DNA of 13,224 nucleotides. It comes from CAYWNA01 sp964459305. GTDB taxonomy: Bacteria; Planctomycetota; Planctomycetia; Pirellulales; Pirellulaceae. Positions within the stretch are counted from its first letter, which is position 1; each line of letters starts with the position of its first letter. Positions 1 to 9,300 of this stretch are shown here, in pieces. Location of the stretch: positions 1 through 13,224 of the forward strand of contig CAYWNA010000326.1 of the NCBI GenBank assembly GCA_964459305.1, given 5' to 3'. A program made the position numbers and the translations under genes. The notes under the pieces were generated by a model. The model did not search any database. It saw nothing but the letters and a program-made list of their open reading frames with translations, and was not told the DNA's origin.

Positions 1-1055
1 GGGAGGAGAACGTTGTCCGCGTTCCGTCCAACGACGAAAACGAGATCCGACTCGACGAGTTAGAAACGCGACTGCGGGAGATGATCCAAAGCGGCCGACG
101 GATCGCCTGTCTGGTCGCCACGATGGCGACGACCGATGCTTTCGGGTTGGACGACCTGCAAGCGATGCACCGCCTGCGTGATTCCTTGGTCGAAGAATTC
201 CAACTCGACTACACACCGCACCTGCACGCAGACGCCGTGATCGGTTGGGCCTGGAGCGTGTTCAACGACTACGACTTCGACGAGAATCCGCTCGGCTTCC
301 GGCACCGCACCGTTCGCTCGCTGGCTGGAACCCGGCGTCGCATTCAGCACCTACCGCTGGCCGACTCGTTGGGGGTCGATTTTCACAAGACTGGCTTCGC
401 CCCGTATGTCTCCAGTGCTCTGCTGGTCAAAGAGGCCCGGGACCTGATGCTCGTCGCACGGGATGCGGAGTCGATGCCTTATCTGTTCCAATCGGGGCAA
501 TACCATCCCGGTAAGGTCACGCTGGAGACTAGTCGCAGCGGGAGCGGCCCGATGGCGGCACTGGCGAACCTCAGGTTGTTCGGCAAGCGAGGTCTGAGGT
601 GCCTGTTGGGGCATCTGGTTGCGGTAGCTGAAATGCTGCGAGAGCAACTGGAAAGCCGTGCGTGCACGACGGTCCTGAACCGAGATAACTTCGGCCCTGT
701 GACCCTCTTCAGGGTCTACCCCGACGGCGTCGATACGTTCAGTATGCCACGAGCGGAGCGGACCGATTCCCAGTACCGAGACCGCCTGATCGCCCACAAC
801 GAATACAACCGCCGCATCTTTGAACTCGTTCAGCAAGACGCTCTGCGCGGCGAGGGAGTGTTGATTTCGCTGACCGAATGCTACCGCCTGACCGATTACG
901 GCGAGCCGATCGTTGCGTTGAAGTCCTACATCATGAGCCCGTTCTCGCGCGAAGATTATGAAAAGGACGTCTTGGATTCGATCTGGAAGGCACGAGAAAT
1001 CATCGCAAGAGAGAACGAAGCCTCGGACACGACGGCAATCCCAGGCCAGGACTAG
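1..1055 (+). CDS. PLP-dependent group II amino-acid decarboxylase, 5' partial
   Basis: This is the C-terminal part (about 351 residues) of a pyridoxal-phosphate decarboxylase of the group II family (glutamate, tyrosine, aromatic amino acid and diaminobutyrate decarboxylases). The frame is open from base 3, so the first in-frame ATG at 81 is internal and the gene starts left of the window. The stop is TAG at 1053-1055. Visible family marks are HADAVIGW, whose Asp (bases 231-233) should pair with the PLP ring nitrogen, and DFHKTGFAPY, whose Lys (387-389) should form the Schiff base with PLP. SGSGPMAAL and the small-domain segment NRDNFGPVTLF follow. The family removes CO2 from an L-amino acid in the cytoplasm, but the substrate cannot be read from this fragment. 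It lies 66 bp upstream of the exported protease gene on the same strand, so co-transcription is possible. No functional link between the two is evident. Confidence 0.9.
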   Translation, partial: EENVVRVPSNDENEIRLDELETRLREMIQSGRRIACLVATMATTDAFGLDDLQAMHRLRDSLVEEFQLDYTPHLHADAVIGWAWSVFNDYDFDENPLGFRHRTVRSLAGTRRRIQHLPLADSLGVDFHKTGFAPYVSSALLVKEARDLMLVARDAESMPYLFQSGQYHPGKVTLETSRSGSGPMAALANLRLFGKRGLRCLLGHLVAVAEMLREQLESRACTTVLNRDNFGPVTLFRVYPDGVDTFSMPRAERTDSQYRDRLIAHNEYNRRIFELVQQDALRGEGVLISLTECYRLTDYGEPIVALKSYIMSPFSREDYEKDVLDSIWKAREIIARENEASDTTAIPGQD

Positions 1056-1121
1056 CAACACGAAGCCCAAGGACGCTCCGATCACTTCATCGACATCCAC
1101 TCCTGCAAAGAAGCGACATCC

Positions 1122-2993
1122 ATGTCAAGAACCAATTTGGCTCATCCCACGATCATTGTGCTCTTGATAAATGCTGTCCTCGGTTATGGAACCGCGACAT
1201 CTGCTGAAGACACCTCTCCGGACGAATGCCAGCAAAGGTTGGCGAAGAATCTGCCTCGCCGTGTCGGCGCTTACCGTGAGACGGTGCCGAAAGCCGGCAA
1301 TGTACTGCGAGTCGTCTACTTCCATCCTGCAGATGTCGAGCCGCAGAAGGACCACCAGGAGCGGATCACCAGGATCATGCTCGATATCCAGGACTTCTAT
1401 CGATCTGAGATGAAGCGAAATGGCTTCGGCGATCGGACGTTTCCGCTGGAGATGAAAGGCGACGAACTCACGATCCATCTTGTCAAAGGGAAGGATCCGG
1501 CGGCACAGTACCGCCACGAATCCGGAGGAAACGTCCGTAGAGAGGTTCAGGCCGCTTTCGCGGACCGGATGAGTCTTGACCGCGAGTATGCCCTCATATT
1601 CAACGGAATGTGCCGAAAGCTCGGGGAGAACCGTTACTTCTTTCATGCTCCCTACTACGGCGACAGCCGCTCGAACCACCGCCGCGGTCTCTGCCATGTC
1701 GCCGATTGTGAGTTGATGGATACGCTTCATCTGACGGACGTGAAGAATAGGATCCAGTACGAGGAACACTACGGGAAAAGAGACCAGACGTTGGCTGAGT
1801 TCAATACGTTTTACCTCGGCGGCATCGCCCATGAGTTGGGCCACGGGCTCGGTCTGCCCCACAACCGCGAAAAGAAACGGGAAAGGCAACGGAGGGGCAC
1901 GGCGCTGATGGGAGGGGGAAACCTCACCTACCGACGAGAGCGGTGGAATGGCAAAGGCAGCTTCTTGACGTTGGCTAGCTGCACGCGCTTGGCCTCGCAT
2001 CCGCTCTTCACCGGCAGCAACCACGGACGCGCCATGGACGTACGATCGACAATAGCCTCGTTGAAATTCGACGCCCGCGGGCAGACATTACTCGTGAGCG
2101 GGCAGTTGCAAGCCAACATCGACGCGTATGCGGCGATCGCCTACACCAACCCGCGAAGCGAGAGGGAGAATCCGTCCGCAAGCTGGATCAACGCGGATTA
2201 TGACGCCCTGGCGTGGGTCTCCGAAGTCAAGGACGGCGTTTTCGCCATTGACGCGTGTGACCATCGCCCCGGTCAGTACGCGCTTCGATTGACATTCTGT
2301 CACGTGAACGGTGCCACATCGAACTACACATTCTCTTATCACGTGAACCCAAATGGTGAACCGCTCGCCGACGAACTGAACGGTAGTTGGCACCTTCAGA
2401 GAGCCGAAAGAGCGTTCATGGACGGGCGAAAGGAAGAAGCAGCTCGCTTGGCCGAAGCCGCTTTGCCCCACGTCGTCGGCATGACCGCCGAGCCGAAGCT
2501 AAAGCACTTGATCGACCTGACCAAAGGCCGGACGCCACGGGACCCGGCGAAAGTGGCGGCTGATTCCGTATATCTGTCCGAGCTTCAGTGGGTTACCGCA
2601 GAAGTCGGCTGGGGCAAGCCTTGCAGAGATCAGTATTATTGCGATGAGAGAATCAGGGACGCGATCTTCCTGGAGCTTGATGGAGTGTTCTACAAACGCG
2701 GCCTCTACGCCCACGCCCCGTCTCGCTACGTTTTCGCCCTGCAAAACAAGTGGAACAAGTTCGAAGCAACGGTCGGCCTCCAGCAAGGAGTCGGCCCTTT
2801 CGGCTCGGCGGTTTTCATCATGAAGGGAAATGGCAAGGTCCTCTATCAATCCGAATTGGTGAAAGGCAACAAAACAGTCGACGTTAGCGTACACGTTCAG
2901 GGCGTCGACACCCTCGAACTCTTGGTGGAATCCGGAAAGCAAGGAAACGCACGTTGCTGGGCCGTGTGGGGCGACCCACGCCTCAGCAGGTGA
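1122..2993 (+). CDS. Exported metzincin-type zinc metallopeptidase with C-terminal NPCBM module
   Basis: A 623-residue protein with an N-terminal signal peptide (hydrophobic segment about residues 10-22, cleavage probably after the TSA near 28). The zinc motif HELGHGLGLPH fits HExxHxxGxxH: His237, Glu238, His241 and His247. Met263 in GTALMGGGN lies 16 residues further on and suits the Met-turn of a metzincin. Residues 30-230 would form the upper catalytic subdomain. About 300-420 looks like a beta-sandwich, followed by a short helical stretch. Residues 483-623 match an NPCBM (novel putative carbohydrate-binding module): it opens VYLSELQW, contains GLYAHAPSRYVF, and ends with a Trp-rich GNARCWAVWGDPRL. 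The inferred role is a secreted protease directed to a glycan or glycoprotein, with the substrate unknown. ATG 1122 is chosen because it begins the signal peptide; no clear Shine-Dalgarno is seen. Domain assignment is by eye. The fold and metal site are well supported, the subfamily is not. Confidence 0.88.
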   Translation: MSRTNLAHPTIIVLLINAVLGYGTATSAEDTSPDECQQRLAKNLPRRVGAYRETVPKAGNVLRVVYFHPADVEPQKDHQERITRIMLDIQDFYRSEMKRNGFGDRTFPLEMKGDELTIHLVKGKDPAAQYRHESGGNVRREVQAAFADRMSLDREYALIFNGMCRKLGENRYFFHAPYYGDSRSNHRRGLCHVADCELMDTLHLTDVKNRIQYEEHYGKRDQTLAEFNTFYLGGIAHELGHGLGLPHNREKKRERQRRGTALMGGGNLTYRRERWNGKGSFLTLASCTRLASHPLFTGSNHGRAMDVRSTIASLKFDARGQTLLVSGQLQANIDAYAAIAYTNPRSERENPSASWINADYDALAWVSEVKDGVFAIDACDHRPGQYALRLTFCHVNGATSNYTFSYHVNPNGEPLADELNGSWHLQRAERAFMDGRKEEAARLAEAALPHVVGMTAEPKLKHLIDLTKGRTPRDPAKVAADSVYLSELQWVTAEVGWGKPCRDQYYCDERIRDAIFLELDGVFYKRGLYAHAPSRYVFALQNKWNKFEATVGLQQGVGPFGSAVFIMKGNGKVLYQSELVKGNKTVDVSVHVQGVDTLELLVESGKQGNARCWAVWGDPRLSR

Positions 2994-3106
2994 GTCCCGG
3001 CACGTTGGAGACCAAACCCACTCAAAGTTGATCGCCAAAATCACTGCAGCGCGGGAGGGCGACGGTGGCTCTCGATATGGAGATTACCGAGATTTCACCG
3101 CGAAGA

Positions 3107-3194
3107 GGCTGGTTACAAATTACAGGTTACAGATGGATGAGGGTGTCGACCGTATCTTCAGGCTTCATCTATAACCAACAATCCATAACCAGCC
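3107..3194. repeat. Imperfect 88-bp palindrome with heptad-phased internal repeats
   Basis: The left arm 3107-3135 and right arm 3166-3194 are inverted copies matching at 22 of 29 positions, around a 30-base centre. The outermost 9 bp are perfect: GGCTGGTTA at 3107-3115 against TAACCAGCC at 3186-3194. The arms also show a 7-base phase: TTACA occurs at 3113, 3120 and 3127, and ATAACCA at 3171 and 3185 (14 apart). The element occupies most of the gene-free gap between the protease and the discoidin gene and ends 11 bases before the latter's ribosome binding site. In RNA it could fold into a long, interrupted stem in the leader of the downstream gene. It could instead be the remnant of a small palindromic mobile element. 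No U-tract follows, so a simple terminator is unlikely. Confidence 0.6.
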
Positions 3195-3204
3195 CATTTG
3201 ATTC

Positions 3205-3208
3205 GAGG
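3205..3208 (+). promoter_or_regulatory. Shine-Dalgarno GAGG of the discoidin-domain gene
   Basis: GAGG lies five bases before ATG 3214. It is the clearest ribosome binding site in the window and supports that start, which also begins a good signal peptide. Confidence 0.6.
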
Positions 3209-3213
3209 GATTC

Positions 3214-6177
3214 ATGAAACTGCAAGCAGTCACAATCTACCTTCTGTTCTCCGCAACCGTATGTGCTGCTGGGCCGATGTTTGATCCGGCGATTGACCGG
3301 GCGGAGGAGGAATGGTGCTATGCGGCGCAGTCGACAACCGTGATCGGCATGCCTTTTGTGCCCGAGCCGGTCCAGGTCACCTATGATGGCGCCATCTACA
3401 CTCGCTATGCCGAGCTTGCGTTCTTTCACGGCAAGACTCTCAAGCCGGTCATGGCCAGGAACAAGACCTTTCTCGACGGCTGGATTCCCGTGGTTGGCTA
3501 CGGCTGGAAAGATGACGGTGTGGACTATCATCTGGAGATCTTCAGCGCGGAGCTACCCGAGCTAGGCACGGCGAACCTGGTTCAATTCGCCAAGCTGACC
3601 ATGACGAATTCGGGCACTGCACCGACCGAAGGTGTCGTGGCTGCGGCCGCGCGTGGGTCCGCCGGTCATTTCCGCCTTGGGAAATGTCGCGACTGCACGA
3701 CGCCGGCGACTCGCTTTACCATGGATGACAACTGCCTTACCCGAAACGGCCGATTGATCTACACGTTTTCACCGACGGCGGAAACGTATGCCGTGCCAGA
3801 CTCGCCATATCAAGGCGAATATCGGGCGGCGGAGCATCACATCACCGACCGCGTCGCGACGGGATTCAGCGTATACCGTCGTATGCTCCAGCCAGGCGAG
3901 ACGTTCAACGCTGTGTTCAATATGCCGCGCGTACCGATCGGCAATCCGGAACTGATCGCGGCGGTAACGGCCGCCGACTATCAAAGCAAAGTCGAAGAAA
4001 CCGTCCAGTACTGGAAGAGCCTGCTGGGCGACGTGGAATTCGAGATTCCAGAAAAGCGGGTGGACGATTCTTATCGGGCCGCACTGGTTCACTTGATCCT
4101 GGCGACGCGCACGCAGAATGGCCAAAAGCGCCAGGGCAGCGGACTTCCGTATGACGCGCTGTTTCTGAACGACTATATCGACATGCTGCTGGCCTACGAT
4201 ACGGCCGGCCTTTACGAGTTCAGTGAGCCGAATGTGGATTGGCTAATCCGCAAGCAGCATGAGTCAGGCATGTTCATCGACGTTCACAACCGCGGCAACG
4301 ACGATATCGTCACGTCGCACGGCCAAGGGCTTTTCAGCCTGGCCTATCATTTCATCGCGACCCAAGACCGAGCGTATGGCAAGAGGATTTATCCCGCCAT
4401 ACGTAAGGGTGCCCGGTTCATTATCAAAGATCACAAATCCGATAAGCACGGCTTGATTCGGCCGTCCATCCCTTACGATGCCCCGATGGTCACGGGCTAT
4501 CACACATGCCACAACCTGTTCGCCCTGTTGGCGCTTCGGACGTCCATCCGAGTCGCCCGGTTGCTCGGCGAGACGGAAGACGCCGAAGCCTGGAGTCAAG
4601 CGAACGACAGCTATACCGACGCGATTGTGAAAGCGGTCGATTGGATCTACAAGAAGGAAGGCTATATCCGATCGGGCCTCTATGACTGGAAGGCCGGCTA
4701 CGTCCAGGGAAGAGTCGGGAATCCGAATCGATTCCCCAATCAGGATTGGGAAAACAACCTCCTGGTCTACCCAACAGAGTTGCTCCGGCCCGATGATCCG
4801 CGAGTGATCAAGACGCTGGCGACCATACGGGCACGAAAGTACCGCGAAGGTTGCATGAGCTACCGCAACGGCATGCACGTCCACCAGTATGTCACGCTGA
4901 ACCAGGCGAATCAGTACCGAGCGATCGGCGACCAGAAACATGCGTTGTTGGACCTCTATCATGTCCTGCTGCACAACGGCTCGACGCATGAAGGATTCGA
5001 GAATCTGGTGGTGCCGTGGTCGAACCGTACGCCGTCGGCCGGTTGCCCACCACCGCACGCCTGGGCTGCGGCCAAAACGGCGCTGTTCATCCGCAACATG
5101 ATGGTCTGCGAATACGGCGGGCAGTGCGGGGTCGACGAGGGTAGCCGAGATCTTCACCTGTACTCACTGATCTCGCCGGCCTGGATAGAGCCCGGCGAGA
5201 AGGTGGCTATTCGAAATGCGCCAACAGAAATGGGCCGAGTCTCAAGTACCCTTTCATTCACCGAAGACGGCGCGGAGTTGACGTTCAAGGCCGAATTTCA
5301 TCAACCGCCCCGTTATCTCGTTTTCCGCATACCCTACACCGTGGAACTGGACTCGTTCACCTCGGACGCAAGCCGTGCTTTCGAGGAAGATGGATTGCTC
5401 TTCTTCACACCGGACATGAAACGGGCGTCAATCAGATGGCGCGAGAAACCCGGCGCCCACGACGACAACTTTCAGGACATCCTCAGGGGCTACCGTAGCG
5501 AGTACGACTTCATCGTCGAGGATGGGAACTACGATCTTGCCCGGGCCGGTAAGCCGTTCCTGCTGGAGGAAGAAGAGGATCATCCCGCCGAGCCGTTGAG
5601 CTTCGATCTGGTGCGCGGGGCCTTTCTGAAGGAGTACAGAAGAAGATTCGACGAATACATGGCGAATGGTGGCAAACCGTATCCGGTCGAACCACCACCG
5701 TTGATGACCGCCGAACAGCGTGGTGACGACCATGTCAAAAGATTCCCACCAGTGGATCCCGCCGTCGTCGGCATCGCCGTGAACAAACCGGTCACGGCCT
5801 CGGCGTCGTTGGAGGCGTATCCGCCGCAACTGGCCGTCGACGGAATCGCCGACAAGCTACAATCCAGTTGGCAAACCGACCCGTACCCCGCCTGGTTTCA
5901 GATCGATCTACGGAAACCGGCGGAGATCAACCGCATCCATGTCTATCCATACTGGGGCAGCGGGCGCCATTACCGATACACTGTAGACGTTTCCGAGGGC
6001 GGTGAAGCATGGCGGCAGGTGGCCGATATGAGCGAAAATACCACCCCAGCCACACCGAAAGGCGACGACCACCATTTCGAGCCAACTTCGGCCCGATACG
6101 TTCGTGTGAACATGCAGCATCACAACTTGAACCGAGGCGTGCACCTCGTGGAAGTCCGAGTGTTCGCTGCGAACTGA
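3214..6177 (+). CDS. Exported six-hairpin glycosidase-like protein with C-terminal F5/8 type C (discoidin) domain
   Basis: A 987-residue exported protein. The signal peptide is residues 1-19, ending near VCAAG. Residues 20-270 look like a beta-sandwich, closing with the LQPGETFNAVFNMP strand pair that often precedes an alpha/alpha toroid. Residues about 280-640 have the repeated amphipathic helices of a six-hairpin (alpha/alpha) glycosidase-like domain. Candidate active-site regions are Asp314/Asp320/Asp323 in LPYDALFLNDYID, the STHEGFE segment (Glu593, Glu596) and PPPHAWAAA (His615, Trp617). A second beta-sandwich follows (about 660-760). Residues 855-987 are an F5/8 type C (discoidin) domain, recognisable from NKPVTASAS, the AVDG turn, the SSWQTD loop, WFQIDL and the closing ARYVRV and HLVEVRVF strands. 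The inferred role is binding and hydrolysis of an extracellular polysaccharide. The family could not be fixed, and a non-catalytic role is possible. It sits between two other exported genes on the same strand. Confidence 0.85.
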   Translation: MKLQAVTIYLLFSATVCAAGPMFDPAIDRAEEEWCYAAQSTTVIGMPFVPEPVQVTYDGAIYTRYAELAFFHGKTLKPVMARNKTFLDGWIPVVGYGWKDDGVDYHLEIFSAELPELGTANLVQFAKLTMTNSGTAPTEGVVAAAARGSAGHFRLGKCRDCTTPATRFTMDDNCLTRNGRLIYTFSPTAETYAVPDSPYQGEYRAAEHHITDRVATGFSVYRRMLQPGETFNAVFNMPRVPIGNPELIAAVTAADYQSKVEETVQYWKSLLGDVEFEIPEKRVDDSYRAALVHLILATRTQNGQKRQGSGLPYDALFLNDYIDMLLAYDTAGLYEFSEPNVDWLIRKQHESGMFIDVHNRGNDDIVTSHGQGLFSLAYHFIATQDRAYGKRIYPAIRKGARFIIKDHKSDKHGLIRPSIPYDAPMVTGYHTCHNLFALLALRTSIRVARLLGETEDAEAWSQANDSYTDAIVKAVDWIYKKEGYIRSGLYDWKAGYVQGRVGNPNRFPNQDWENNLLVYPTELLRPDDPRVIKTLATIRARKYREGCMSYRNGMHVHQYVTLNQANQYRAIGDQKHALLDLYHVLLHNGSTHEGFENLVVPWSNRTPSAGCPPPHAWAAAKTALFIRNMMVCEYGGQCGVDEGSRDLHLYSLISPAWIEPGEKVAIRNAPTEMGRVSSTLSFTEDGAELTFKAEFHQPPRYLVFRIPYTVELDSFTSDASRAFEEDGLLFFTPDMKRASIRWREKPGAHDDNFQDILRGYRSEYDFIVEDGNYDLARAGKPFLLEEEEDHPAEPLSFDLVRGAFLKEYRRRFDEYMANGGKPYPVEPPPLMTAEQRGDDHVKRFPPVDPAVVGIAVNKPVTASASLEAYPPQLAVDGIADKLQSSWQTDPYPAWFQIDLRKPAEINRIHVYPYWGSGRHYRYTVDVSEGGEAWRQVADMSENTTPATPKGDDHHFEPTSARYVRVNMQHHNLNRGVHLVEVRVFAAN

Positions 6178-6353
6178 CCTGGGCAGCATCCGCGAAAGTG
6201 ATGTTTGCTCTTAGAAGCCAAACTGGTTTCGCCGCGGGGGCAAGCGGACGAAAGCAGTCTATCCGTAGGACACGTTGTAGAGTTGTTGTTGTCCAGCGAA
6301 AGCAAATGACGGCAAGATGACCGACGACCCATACCCTCAACTACTTCACAAAG

Positions 6354-9300
6354 ATGAGCGACCATCGAGAGCGAACCAATGATCACCGAGCGGTAGCTCA
6401 AATTTGGTTGCGGCCCCGAAACCCTGTGTCCGAGCGCCGCTGCCGAGGGGGCACATTGTTATCGTGCTCCGTCCTCCTTTGCCTGTTCCCGGTGACCGTC
6501 GCCGATGCAACTCCCGCGGTTACGCGCGAGAGCGGACGCGTGCTCGTCACCGGCACACACTACCGAGTTGCATTCACGCCCGAGCTGGCAGGCTTCGATT
6601 TCCAGATCAGATCAGCAGACGGTCAATGGTTTGACATCGCCGAGAAAAGGGGCGACTTGACGCTCGCGTTCTTTGACGGCGCCGAGCATCCGGCCCGCGG
6701 ACAACGTGCGACATGGGCAATCGCACATAAAGCTGATTATGTTGCGATCGGCCAGCGGTTCCTGCTTCGATCCGAGGCGGAAATGGTCCTCGACCTGCAT
6801 TTCGTCTGCACGGACGACGGCGCGCTGCTTGGCGCTCGTCTGGTGTCGCGTGAGGCCATTGGCGGCGGCCATCTGTGGTGTCCCCCACGGATTCGGCTTG
6901 CGCGCAATCGGTGGGACCAATATCTGTTTTGGGCTCCTGACGGCACAACCCGTGCCGGTCAACTATCGGACCTCGACCCGTGTCCTTCCTACGCAGGCAC
7001 CTCAACGTGGGAGCAGCGCGGCGATACCGTATCGAGGCTGTGCGAAGAGCGGCCGGCGATCGTTGTTCAGTCACAAGAACGGAATGCCGGATTTGGTATC
7101 GTCTTCATCGACTATGCCGGTCAGTGGTCTCAATCGTACGCGTTTATCCAGCGACACACTCCCAGCGCGTTGTATCTTTACGGTGGCTACTCACCAGCCG
7201 CTTCGGCCGCTGATACGCGCTGGGCATGGCTTGCGCCCTTCCCGGATGTGGACGCGTCGACTGTCGCACGGCACGTCGAAACACTGGTCATAGCCGGAGA
7301 GCGGTTGGCCCGGAACTTCGAATCGATCTCACCACCGATCCCCAAGTCATGGATGGAAGAACTACCGGATTTCCCGGCGGAACTGCGCCGAACCGAGCCG
7401 GTTTGTGATATTCGCGACGCTGTTGTCTTCACCATCAACGAATACACGTCGTCTGATTACGCCGTCGATGTGGCGAAGAAGATTGGTTCCGATTGCCTGA
7501 TTCGAGGATGGTTCAAGTGGCGCGATGCGCCGCGCGTAGGCCGCTGGAAAGGCATCCCACCACGTGTTCATGGACTAGGTGCGCTCTTCGGCGGAGGGAT
7601 CACTTGCAGCGCGCTCTACGACGGCGAGAACGGAATCTCCCGTGACCAGTTGCTCGACATGGCGACGCGCGGGCCGGCGGGCGAACTGATCGACGCCTGG
7701 GGCCAATCGGGTATCCGGCATGGTTCGCTGTCAAGTCCGGCGTACCTGGACTACCTGTTTCGCTGGTGCCGCGAGCAAATAGATGCCGGGGCGGACTACC
7801 TTTTTTTGGACGAGCACACGGCAGTGCTGAATCGCGTGGAGGGATACGACGATCACTCGCTGGGCGACTTCCGCGAGTATCTGTTGAGTCACTGTTCGCA
7901 CACGCGTGGTTGGTCCCGTCAGGATCCGAGATGGACCGACCGTCTTCGCATCGATCTGCGTGATAGAGGGCTTTGTCCGGACGGCACGATGGAATCGTTT
8001 GACTATGGCGCATTCATGCAAACCCACGGCGTGCACGAAAACCCCACCTCACCCGGCAATCCGTTGGCGGGACTGTGGGCGCAGTTTCGTTCCTGGCGTG
8101 ATGACCGAGCATGGAAGTTGCTGACCGACCGCATTCGGGTGTACGCCAAGGAAAAGGGACGGACCGTGCTGATCAGTGCCAACGGAATCGCCAAGTACGT
8201 CGACCTGCAAGTGCTAGGCGTCTGGGGCAACTGGAGGATGCATGACGGGCACATCGATCTGAGCGAAACTCAGCTGCCGATCTGGCGTTCCACGGTCAAA
8301 CGAGGCCGTAGCGTGGCCGGCCGGCGCGTGCCTGTCGTGCTGTTTCACGACTGGGGTTTCGGCGACCCGCCCTTCCCATTCCTGGCCGTGCCGCCGTCGG
8401 AACGCGAAACATGGATGCGAGTTCGCGGGGCGGAGATTTACGCGGCAGGAGCATACTTCGCGTTCCCTGTCCTAGGACCATTCGGATGCGATGCGAAAAA
8501 GGATGGCACGCTGCCCGTCATCAGACAACAAACGGCCTTCTACCAGAGACACCGCGAACTCTACATTCGAGGACGCTACGCAGGTTCGGACGCTCTTACT
8601 TCGGACACTGCGAATCTCAGCCTCGCAGCATGGCGGCTCGATGACCCGCGTGTTTTGCTGCTGCACGTCATCAATCGCAATGTCCGGAGTGGACAGCTTC
8701 GCACGTTGGCGGACGTTGCGATCCGTGTCCCGGTCAAACAGATTCCCGATAGGGCCGAAATCATCTCGCCCGATTGGGACGGCACACGTTCCGCAGCCTG
8801 CCGACTGGTGGACGGCAACCTCGAAGTCACGCTACCCGAGTTGGACGCCTACAGCGTTTGCGTTTTGCGATTCGCCGAGGAACCTGATCTACGCCACTTG
8901 ACCGACCCCATGCGAATTGTGCCAGTCATGCGATGGTCACGTCCGTCACAGTCGGAGTTCCAAGTGCAGACGGACGGTATCGTTGAGCACGAAGGCGAGT
9001 TGAACGGTTTTCTTCAGGGCATGTTGCACACGCATCTGCGGAATCCCCCGACGTTCCTGGTCAACGCCAAGACCGAAGGACAACTGCGAGTCAAAGTGAG
9101 AGCCGTCGCCAGTCTGGGAGCGCGACTGGAGTACCGCGTCGACGGACAGACCCGACAGACCGTCGATCTGCCGGACCTGGACAACGAAAACGACGACACC
9201 GCACGCGAGTACGATCGAGTGCTCACGTTCCCCATCCCGCTCGGCCAGCACCGACTCACGCTAGGCATGCCTGCGGTCACGCATTTCGCGCATCACGTCG

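Noticed and set aside
351..1100. 249-codon minus-strand open frame
   Set aside because: It lies antisense to the PLP decarboxylase, whose motifs are unmistakable, and its product has no domain pattern.
1125..2024. 299-codon minus-strand open frame
   Set aside because: It is antisense to the metzincin gene, and the plus strand has a signal peptide and an intact zinc motif.
3113..3191. Heptad repeats considered as a CRISPR-like array
   Set aside because: The units are 7 bases with no unique spacers, so this is not a CRISPR array.
4264..5157. 297-codon minus-strand open frame
   Set aside because: It is antisense to the six-hairpin core; GC-rich codon use opens the opposite strand.
6241..6300. 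GACGAAAGC with flanking short inverted repeats, considered as a small ribozyme
   Set aside because: The conserved core of a hammerhead is incomplete and the stems are only 4-5 bp, within chance.
9014..9280. Search for a RelE/ParE toxin downstream of the antitoxin
   Set aside because: The 88-codon minus-strand frame here is Ser/Arg-rich and lacks any toxin pattern; it is the shadow of the jelly-roll module.
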